From: an uncultured Alistipes sp.
GTDB taxonomy: Bacteria > Bacteroidota > Bacteroidia > Bacteroidales > Rikenellaceae
DNA length: 64,000 nt
Reading direction: 5' to 3'
Assembly: GCA_944321945.1 (NCBI GenBank)
Contig: CALUNE010000007.1
Span: 37,055-101,054 of the forward strand
A model generated the notes under the pieces. That model had not been told where the DNA came from. It did not search any database and saw nothing but the letters and a program-made list of their open reading frames with translations. How positions within the stretch are numbered: position 1 is the stretch's first letter; every line of letters starts with the position of its first letter. Below are positions 58,080 to 64,000 of this stretch, piece by piece. The translations under genes and the position numbers were made by a program.

Positions 58080-58186
58080 GAGTTTAGTGTCTATTGATCA
58101 GAGGCAATTTCTTCACATAGGCGATGTTCTGAATTTCTTTTGTGGGACAAACGGTCGGAATCGTCCGGTTAGTATGCCGCGCGGTA

Positions 58187-58222
58187 CAAAAAAATCGGGA
58201 CATCGCTGCCGATGCCCCGATT
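58187..58222 (-). terminator. Terminator after metK
   Basis: AATCGGGACATCG pairs with CGATGCCCCGATT (one mismatch). The preceding A run on the plus strand forms the T run on the minus strand. Confidence 0.8.
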
Positions 58223-58239
58223 GTCGCAATTTTCATGCA

Positions 58240-59544
58240 CTAAAGCCCGAACTCCTTGCGGACGTCATCCACGGCATCGAGCTTCTCCCAGCCGAAGAAT
58301 TCGATTTCGCGCTCCACCTCGCGGCCGTTCTCCCAGACTTTCACCCGTTTCGTGTAGGGGCGGTTGCCGAAGTGGCCGTACGAAGCCGTCGCCTCGAAGA
58401 TCGGATTTTTCAGTCCGAAGCGCTTCACGATGGCAGCCGGACGCAGGTCGAAAAGTTTGCCGATGCGGCGGGCGATCTCGCCGTCGGTCATCCCCTCAAG
58501 GGCCTTCGGACGGGGCGAACCGTACGTGTCGACGTAGATCGACAGCGGTTCGGCGATGCCGATGGCGTAGCTCAGCTCCACGAGGATCTGGTCGGCGACA
58601 CCCGCCGCCACGAGGTTCTTGGCGATGTGGCGGGCGGCGTAGGCGGCCGAACGGTCGACTTTCGAGGAGTCCTTGCCCGAGAAGGCGCCGCCGCCGTGGG
58701 CTCCGCGGCCTCCGTAGGTATCGACGATGATCTTGCGGCCCGTGAGGCCCGTATCGCCGTGAGGGCCGCCGATGACGAACTTGCCCGTGGGGTTGACGTG
58801 CAGGATGTAGTCGTCGCCGATCAGATCGGCCAGCTTGTCGCCGGCACGCTCCAGACGCGCCTTCACGCGCGGAATGAGGATCGTGCGCACATCCTCGCGG
58901 ATGCGCTCCTGCATCTGCCGTTCGGCCTGCTTCTCGTCGAGGCCCTCGCCCGGACGGATGAATTCGTCGTGCTGCGTCGAGACGACGATCGTATGCACGC
59001 GCAGCGGTTTGTTGGTCTTTTCGTCGTATTCGATCGTCACCTGCGACTTCGAGTCGGGGCGCAGGTAGGTCATCACCTTCCCTTCGCGGCGGATGACGGC
59101 CAGCTCCTTCAGAATGACGTGCGAGAGGATCAGCGTCGCCGGCATCATCTCGCGCGTCTCGTTGCAGGCATAGCCGAACATGATACCCTGGTCGCCGGCT
59201 CCCTGCTCATACTCCTCGTCGCGTTCGACACCCTGGTTGATGTCGGACGACTGTTCGTGGATGGCCGAAAGGATGCCGCACGAATTGCAGTCGAACTGAT
59301 ACTCGCTCTTGGTGTAGCCGATACGTTCGATCACGCGGCGGGCCACACCCTGCACGTCAACATAGGCCTCCGAGCGCACTTCACCCGCCACAACCACGAG
59401 ACCCGTGGTGCAGAGCGTTTCGCAGGCGACCTTCGAATTGGGATCGTGACGAAGAAATTCGTCGAGAATGGCGTCGGAAATCTGATCCGAGACCTTATCG
59501 GGGTGTCCTTCCGAGACAGACTCCGAGGTAAATAAAAAACCCAT
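58240..59544 (-). CDS. metK: S-adenosylmethionine synthetase
   Basis: A 434-residue enzyme making SAM from methionine and ATP. Signature motifs are [18 protein letters not shown] (~10), [15 protein letters not shown] (~117) and [19 protein letters not shown] (~270). The length is slightly above the ~385-400 of many MetK proteins, as seen in Bacteroidota. The ATG (MGFLF) lies within a predicted hairpin, and a SAM-II aptamer lies 64 bases upstream, implying feedback control by SAM. Confidence 0.97.
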   Translation of the reverse strand: MGFLFTSESVSEGHPDKVSDQISDAILDEFLRHDPNSKVACETLCTTGLVVVAGEVRSEAYVDVQGVARRVIERIGYTKSEYQFDCNSCGILSAIHEQSSDINQGVERDEEYEQGAGDQGIMFGYACNETREMMPATLILSHVILKELAVIRREGKVMTYLRPDSKSQVTIEYDEKTNKPLRVHTIVVSTQHDEFIRPGEGLDEKQAERQMQERIREDVRTILIPRVKARLERAGDKLADLIGDDYILHVNPTGKFVIGGPHGDTGLTGRKIIVDTYGGRGAHGGGAFSGKDSSKVDRSAAYAARHIAKNLVAAGVADQILVELSYAIGIAEPLSIYVDTYGSPRPKALEGMTDGEIARRIGKLFDLRPAAIVKRFGLKNPIFEATASYGHFGNRPYTKRVKVWENGREVEREIEFFGWEKLDAVDDVRKEFGL

Positions 59545-59581
59545 TTTGAACCGTTTTTTAAGGTTAAACGTCTAAAATGGG
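59540..59581 (-). promoter_or_regulatory. Hairpin covering the metK start codon (expression platform candidate)
   Basis: In the transcript CCCAUUUU (plus 59581-59574) can pair with AAAAUGGG (plus 59547-59540), which contains the metK AUG; an inner AACC/GGUU pair also forms. No U run follows, so control at translation is more likely than termination. Confidence 0.6.
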
Positions 59582-59607
59582 AAAAATTGGCTGTTGAAAA
59601 TAAAAAA

Positions 59608-59664
59608 TGTGCTGTTTTAGCGATTTTTTATTGTGGTTTGCAATCAGTCAAATCTTTCCACATT
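59608..59664 (-). promoter_or_regulatory. SAM-II riboswitch aptamer in the metK leader
   Basis: On the transcript: P1 stem UGUGG/CCACA (plus 59662-59658 and 59636-59632); loop with GAUUUGACUGAUUGC; pairing of loop GAUUU with linker AAAUC (plus 59654-59650, 59626-59622); loop CUG with tail CAG (59647-59645, 59614-59612); and the conserved GCUAAA (59621-59616). This is the H-type pseudoknot and sequence of SAM-II. A promoter lies 20 bases upstream of the aptamer. Confidence 0.85.
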
Positions 59665-59686
59665 CCCCGCTTGACAGACGGGACCG

Positions 59687-59716
59687 CAAAGATAACTCCT
59701 TTTTGCGGATTGGCAA
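59687..59716 (-). promoter_or_regulatory. Sigma-ABfr promoter of metK
   Basis: On the minus strand TTG (59716-59714), a 19-base spacer and TATCTTTG (59694-59687). Transcription would begin near 59680, just upstream of the SAM-II aptamer. Confidence 0.8.
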
Positions 59717-59774
59717 TGGATTTTCCGGATTTTTTTAGACACCGGCCCCATACCTATATATAGAACGGTCTGCC

Positions 59775-59820
59775 CGCGAAAAAGAGGGGTGACCTTGACA
59801 GGTCACCCCTCTTTTTCGCG
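59775..59820. terminator. Strong terminator after tkt
   Basis: A perfect 20-base stem (CGCGAAAAAGAGGGGTGACC with its complement at 59801-59820) and six-base loop TTGACA. The A and T runs are within the stem ends. It lies 25 bases after the transketolase stop. Confidence 0.85.
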
Positions 59821-59844
59821 ATATATCGCCGGCCGCTGGAATGC

Positions 59845-61881
59845 CTACCGGCCCAGCATCTTCTTCACCTCGGCGGCCACCGTGGCACCGTTGTAGCCGA
59901 ACTTCTCGTCGAGCACCTTGTAGGGCGCCGAGTAGCCGAAGTGGTCCAGACCGTGGATCATGCCCTTTTCGCCGACCAGCCCCTGCAGGGTGACCGGAAG
60001 GCCCGAAGTCATGCCGTAACGCGGCAGTCCGGCCGGCAGCACCGTCTCCTGGTACGAACGGGGCTGATCGCGGAACAGGCCCTCGCTCGGCACGCTCACC
60101 ACGCGCACGGCGATTCCCTCCGAAGCCAGCTGCTCGGCACCCTCGACCAGCGTCGAAACCTCCGAACCCGAGGCGATCAGCACGGCAGCCGGTTTGGCGG
60201 CATCCATCACCACATAACCGCCCTTGGTCACCTGGAAGGCCTCCTCGCGGCGGCTGGCAGCACCCAGCGTGGGCAGGTTCCTGATGGCCTGACGCGACAA
60301 CACCAGTGCCACCGGACGATGCTCCTCGACGGCCAGTTTCCAGGCAATCACCGTCTCTTCGGCGTCGGCCGGACGCAGTACGACCATCGAACGTTCGCCG
60401 TGATGGTTCTTCAGATGCTCCATCAGCCGGATCTGAGCCTCCTGCTCGACGGGCTGGTGCGTCGGGCCGTCCTCACCCACGCGGAACGAATCGTGTGTCC
60501 AGACGTAGATCACGTGCAGACGCATCAGCGCAGCCAGACGCACGGCCGGCTTCATGTAGTCCGAAAAGACGAAGAACGTGCCGCACACGGGAATCACCCC
60601 TCCGTGCAGCGCCATGCCGTTCATCACGCAGGCCATCGTCAGCTCCGAGACGCCCGCCTGGAAGAATTTTCCCGTAAAGTCGCCTTTCGTGAAGGCCTTG
60701 GTCTTCTTCAGATAACCGTCCGTCTTGTCCGAATTCGAGAGGTCGGCCGAGGCCACGATCATGTTGTCGAACTTCTCGGCATAGACCCCCAGCACCGACG
60801 ACGATGCGGCACGCGTCGCCACGTCGGGCTTCACGGCCACCTGCTTGTAATCGATTTCGGGGATGCGGCCCGAGAGGAAATCGTCCAGTTTGCGGGCCAG
60901 CTCCTTGTGCTCGCTGCGCCACGACTTCTCGACGGCAGCCTGCTCGGCGGCCCACGCCTTCAGCGCCTCGCGACGCTCGGCGAAGACTTCGCGGCTCTCC
61001 TCGAAGACGGCAAAGGGATTCTCCGGATCGCCGCCCAGATTCTTCACCGTAGCGGCGAAATCGGCTCCGGCGGCCGTCAGCGGCTGGCCGTGGGTCGAGA
61101 CGCGGTTTTCATAGTTCTCACCCTCGGGACCCAGGGCACCCTTGCCCATCGTCGTGCGGCCGATGATGAGCGTCGGACGCTCCGTCTCGCTCTGCGCCGC
61201 AACCAGCGCCTCGCGGATTTCGTTGATATTGTGTCCGTCGATCGACAGCACGTTCCAGCCCCAGGCCTCGTACTTCATGGCCACGTTCTCCGTATCGACC
61301 TCGTCGACCTTCGTCGAGAGCTGGATGTTGTTCGCGTCGTAGAACATCACCAGATTCGAGAGCCCCAGATGGCCGGCGATGCGGCCCACGCCCTGCGAGA
61401 TCTCCTCCTCGACGGCTCCGTCCGAAATATAGGCATAGGTCCGGTGGGCCATCCACTCGCCGAAGCGCGCCACCATGAAGCGCTCGGCAATGGCGGCTCC
61501 GAGGGCCATGGCATGACCCTGGCCGAGCGGGCCCGACGTATTCTCCACACCGCGCATCACGTCGACCTCGGGGTGACCCGGCGTCACGCTGCCCCACTGA
61601 CGCAGCGACTGCAGATCCTCGGTCGTATAGTGACCGGCCAGCGAAAGCGTCGCATAGAGCATCGGCGACATGTGGCCCGGATCGAGGAAGAAGCGGTCCC
61701 GATAGGGATAGGCCATGTTGTCGGGATCGTAGCGCAGGAACTCGGCATAGAGAACCGTGATGAAGTCGGCGCCGCCCATGGCACCGCCCGGATGTCCCGA
61801 TTTCGCCTTTTCCACCATCGCCGCCGACAGGATACGGACGTTGTCGGCTACGCGCGTCAGTTTTGAATTCGTTGTAGACAT
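59845..61881 (-). CDS. tkt: Transketolase
   Basis: A 678-residue thiamine-diphosphate enzyme of the pentose phosphate pathway. Motifs include AKSGHPGGAMGGADF (~27), GPLGQGHAMALGAA (~115), the ThDP/Mg motif ISDGAVEEEISQG...YDANNIQL and the second-domain HDSFRVGEDGPTHQPVEQ. Length and order match bacterial transketolases. The ATG at 61881 (MSTTNSKL) is chosen; the longer frame overlaps clpX. It lies 50 bases after clpX and may be part of the same transcript. Confidence 0.97.
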   Translation of the reverse strand: MSTTNSKLTRVADNVRILSAAMVEKAKSGHPGGAMGGADFITVLYAEFLRYDPDNMAYPYRDRFFLDPGHMSPMLYATLSLAGHYTTEDLQSLRQWGSVTPGHPEVDVMRGVENTSGPLGQGHAMALGAAIAERFMVARFGEWMAHRTYAYISDGAVEEEISQGVGRIAGHLGLSNLVMFYDANNIQLSTKVDEVDTENVAMKYEAWGWNVLSIDGHNINEIREALVAAQSETERPTLIIGRTTMGKGALGPEGENYENRVSTHGQPLTAAGADFAATVKNLGGDPENPFAVFEESREVFAERREALKAWAAEQAAVEKSWRSEHKELARKLDDFLSGRIPEIDYKQVAVKPDVATRAASSSVLGVYAEKFDNMIVASADLSNSDKTDGYLKKTKAFTKGDFTGKFFQAGVSELTMACVMNGMALHGGVIPVCGTFFVFSDYMKPAVRLAALMRLHVIYVWTHDSFRVGEDGPTHQPVEQEAQIRLMEHLKNHHGERSMVVLRPADAEETVIAWKLAVEEHRPVALVLSRQAIRNLPTLGAASRREEAFQVTKGGYVVMDAAKPAAVLIASGSEVSTLVEGAEQLASEGIAVRVVSVPSEGLFRDQPRSYQETVLPAGLPRYGMTSGLPVTLQGLVGEKGMIHGLDHFGYSAPYKVLDEKFGYNGATVAAEVKKMLGR

Positions 61882-61931
61882 TGTCTTGTAGTTATTTAAG
61901 TATTGGTTGTCGTAGTGTGTCGCACACGTTG

Positions 61932-63209
61932 TCATCCCACCTGTTTCAGCACCGGAAGATTGGCCTTTTCGACCTTCTGGCGGGCGTAGTCGAGCGTCAC
62001 GGTGAACTCCCGGGCGCCGCTCGACGGCAGCTCGAACATCGTGTCCATCATGATCGCCTCACAGATCGAGCGCAGACCCCGCGCCCCGAGCTTGAACTCC
62101 ACGGCCTTGTCGACGATGTAGTCCAGCACCTCGTCGGTGAAGGTCAGCTTCACGCCGTCGAGCTCGAACAGCCGCACATACTGCTTGATGATGGCGTTGC
62201 GCGGCTCGGTGAGGATCGAACGCAGCGCGTCGCGCCCCAGCGGCTGCATGTAGGTCAGCACCGGAAGACGTCCCACCAGTTCGGGGATCAGTCCGAACGA
62301 CTTGAGATCCTGCGGCGTGATGTACTGCATCAGGTTCGAGCGGTCGACCGGATCGGCATTGATGCGTCCGTAGCCCATGGCACGCGTATTGAGCCGCTGG
62401 GCGATCTTCTTCTCGATACCGTCGAATGCACCTCCGCAGATGAAGAGGATGTGGCGCGTATCGACCTGGATGAACTTCTGTTCAGGGTGTTTGCGCCCGC
62501 CCTGGGGCGGCACGTTGACCACCGTTCCCTCGAGGATCTTCAGCAGCGCCTGCTGCACGCCTTCGCCCGAGACGTCGCGCGTGATCGAGGGGTTGTCGCT
62601 CTTGCGGGCGATCTTGTCGATCTCGTCAATGAAGACGATGCCGCGCTGTGCCTGTTCGACGTCGTAGTCGGCCACCTGCAGCAGCCGCGAGAGGATGCTC
62701 TCGACATCCTCGCCCACGTAGCCGGCCTCGGTGAGCACCGTGGCGTCGACGATCGTGAAGGGAACCTTCAGCAGTTTAGCAATCGTACGGGCCATCAACG
62801 TCTTGCCCGTACCCGTGGGGCCGACCAGCACGATGTTCGACTTGTCGATCTCGACGTCGTTCTCCTTCGGAGCATAGAGCAGCCGCTTGTAGTGGTTGTA
62901 GACCGCCACCGAAAGGTAGCGTTTGGCGGCATCCTGACCGATGACATACTGATCGAGGAACTCCTTGATCTGGGCCGGTTTCAGCAGCTCCTCCTTCTTG
63001 AGGGGCGCCGCCGACGAACGGCTTTTGCCTCCGGCCACAACGTCGTTGTCGAGCAGAATGCGGTAGCCGTTTTCGATGCACTTGTTGCAGATGTTGGCGC
63101 CGTCCACACCCTGAAACATGATCTCCACTTCGGAGCGCTTGGCGCCGCAGAACGAGCAGCAGTCGCCGCCGTTCTTCGGGTTGTTATTGTTGTTGCGGTT
63201 CTGTGCCAT
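61932..63209 (-). CDS. clpX: ATP-dependent unfoldase ClpX
   Basis: A 425-residue AAA+ unfoldase. The zinc-binding domain is [17 protein letters not shown]...NICNKC, Walker A is [15 protein letters not shown] (~125), Walker [12 protein letters not shown] (~190), sensor residues lie in [15 protein letters not shown]. It unfolds tagged proteins for ClpP, whose gene ends 5 bases upstream. An N-terminal Asn run ([10 protein letters not shown]) precedes the zinc finger. Confidence 0.97.
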   Translation of the reverse strand: MAQNRNNNNNPKNGGDCCSFCGAKRSEVEIMFQGVDGANICNKCIENGYRILLDNDVVAGGKSRSSAAPLKKEELLKPAQIKEFLDQYVIGQDAAKRYLSVAVYNHYKRLLYAPKENDVEIDKSNIVLVGPTGTGKTLMARTIAKLLKVPFTIVDATVLTEAGYVGEDVESILSRLLQVADYDVEQAQRGIVFIDEIDKIARKSDNPSITRDVSGEGVQQALLKILEGTVVNVPPQGGRKHPEQKFIQVDTRHILFICGGAFDGIEKKIAQRLNTRAMGYGRINADPVDRSNLMQYITPQDLKSFGLIPELVGRLPVLTYMQPLGRDALRSILTEPRNAIIKQYVRLFELDGVKLTFTDEVLDYIVDKAVEFKLGARGLRSICEAIMMDTMFELPSSGAREFTVTLDYARQKVEKANLPVLKQVG

Positions 63210-63214
63210 GAAGG

Positions 63215-63883
63215 TTATTTCTCACGTTTGGAAAGCACCGTGTCGATCAGGCCGTACTCCTTGGCCTCCGGAGCCGAGAGCCAGTAGTCGCGGTCGGCAT
63301 CCTTTTCGATCTTGCGGATCGACACACCCGAGTGGGCGGCGAGGATCTCGTAGAGTTCGCGCTTGGTTTTCATGATTTCGCGGGCCGTGATTTCGATGTC
63401 GGAGGCCTGGCCCTGGGCACCGCCCAGCGGCTGGTGGATCATCACCCGGGCATGGGGCAGCGCCGCGCGTTTGCCGGCAGCACCGGCCGTCAGCAGCACG
63501 GCTCCCATCGAGGCAGCCAGCCCCGTGCAGATGGTCCCGACGTCGCACGCGACGAGCTGCATCGTGTCGTAGATGCCCAGTCCGGCCGAGACCGAGCCGC
63601 CGGGCGAGTTGATGTAGATCTGGATGTCCTTGTCGGGATCGACCGACTCGAGGAACAGCAACTGGGCCTGGATGATATTGGCAGCATCGTCGTAGATCGG
63701 CGCTCCGAGGAAGATGATGCGGTCCATCATCAGCCGCGAGAAGACATCCATGGTAGCGACGTTCAACTGGCGTTCCTCGATGATCGTCGGCGAAACGTAA
63801 GCCGCGCTGATCGATTGGAAATCGTGCAGTTTCAGCGAACTGATTCCGCACTGTTTCCGGGCGTATTTTTCAAATTCAGACAT
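63215..63883 (-). CDS. clpP: Clp protease proteolytic subunit ClpP
   Basis: A 222-residue serine protease subunit that forms the Clp barrel. The nucleophile serine lies in [14 protein letters not shown] (~125) and the histidine in [14 protein letters not shown] (~148); the N-terminal ~30 residues are longer than in E. coli ClpP. Gene order clpP-clpX with a 5-base gap is typical; the usual upstream trigger factor gene would lie beyond the window end. ClpC-like protein at 39.7 kb may also use it. Confidence 0.97.
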   Translation of the reverse strand: MSEFEKYARKQCGISSLKLHDFQSISAAYVSPTIIEERQLNVATMDVFSRLMMDRIIFLGAPIYDDAANIIQAQLLFLESVDPDKDIQIYINSPGGSVSAGLGIYDTMQLVACDVGTICTGLAASMGAVLLTAGAAGKRAALPHARVMIHQPLGGAQGQASDIEITAREIMKTKRELYEILAAHSGVSIRKIEKDADRDYWLSAPEAKEYGLIDTVLSKREK

Positions 63884-64000
63884 ATTCGATTCGTTCTCCT
63901 TTCAACATACATTTCGGCAGGGATATTCCTGTCCGCAGGGGACTTTGGGACGCACGCGTCACCCGGTCTGCCGTCCGGCCCCGTCAGCCACCGGCTCCAC
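63884..64000. other. Region upstream of clpP, no feature recognised
   Basis: The last 117 bases contain no recognisable gene or perfect TAnnTTTG promoter in the clpP direction. The window ends before the neighbouring gene. Confidence 0.4.

Overview
The window looks like chromosomal DNA from a high-GC member of the Bacteroidota, most likely Alistipes or a close relative in Rikenellaceae. This is inferred, not proven. The evidence is a GldH-type lipoprotein, a RicT/PSP1 protein, a GT117 (DUF2723) membrane protein, a fimbrillin/FISUMP lipoprotein, a short RpoD of the sigma-ABfr type, and many promoters of the Bacteroidota form TTTG-N19-21-TAnnTTTG with coding DNA that is clearly GC-rich. No rRNA, tRNA, CRISPR array, insertion sequence or prophage was seen.

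Layout. 1-7.3 kb: the 3' part of a hydrogenase-4-like (Ehr-type) membrane complex (HyfE-, HyfF- and HyfG-like), a self-contained pectinesterase gene, then a fused HyfH/HyfI-like subunit followed by two chromate-transporter (CHR) half proteins that flank a small secreted protein. 7.4-10.2 kb: a DUF4405-like membrane protein, an AraC regulator, a small membrane protein and an rRNA-type methyltransferase. 10.2-14.3 kb: a U32 peptidase, divergent serS, a small 2[4Fe-4S] ferredoxin and a sugar O-acetyltransferase. 14.4-18.8 kb: a tight leftward operon of MATE transporter, cytidylate-kinase-like protein, prfB and NamZ-type muramidase. 19-26.6 kb: an unknown lipoprotein, cysS, a DEAD-box helicase with a long basic tail, and GT117. 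27-33 kb: an XRE regulator, acyl-CoA synthetase, queG, and a peptide/fimbrillin pair. 33-42 kb: TPR protein, tadA, aspS, DUF2752 and CD225 proteins, rarA, a phosphodiesterase and a ClpC-like ATPase. 42-50 kb: a LytTR two-component pair divergent from an RND pump, then a MATE transporter. 50-64 kb: ricT, gldH, trmB, alkaline phosphatase, ung, rpoD, degP, metK, tkt, clpX and clpP.

Most of the window is ordinary core genome for translation, tRNA modification, proteolysis and envelope functions. Three places stand out. First, the hydrogenase-like complex has lost the recognisable NiFe ligands in its large subunit and most proximal-cluster cysteines in its small subunit; it is split by an independently transcribed pectinesterase gene, and its small subunit starts a CHR-transporter operon. 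Second, the metK leader contains a convincing SAM-II riboswitch followed by a hairpin that buries the metK start codon. Third, several short inverted repeats sit exactly at sigma-ABfr promoters (ferredoxin, XRE regulator), and a 40-residue peptide gene is coupled by ATGA overlap to a fimbrillin-like lipoprotein with an unusually long N-terminus.
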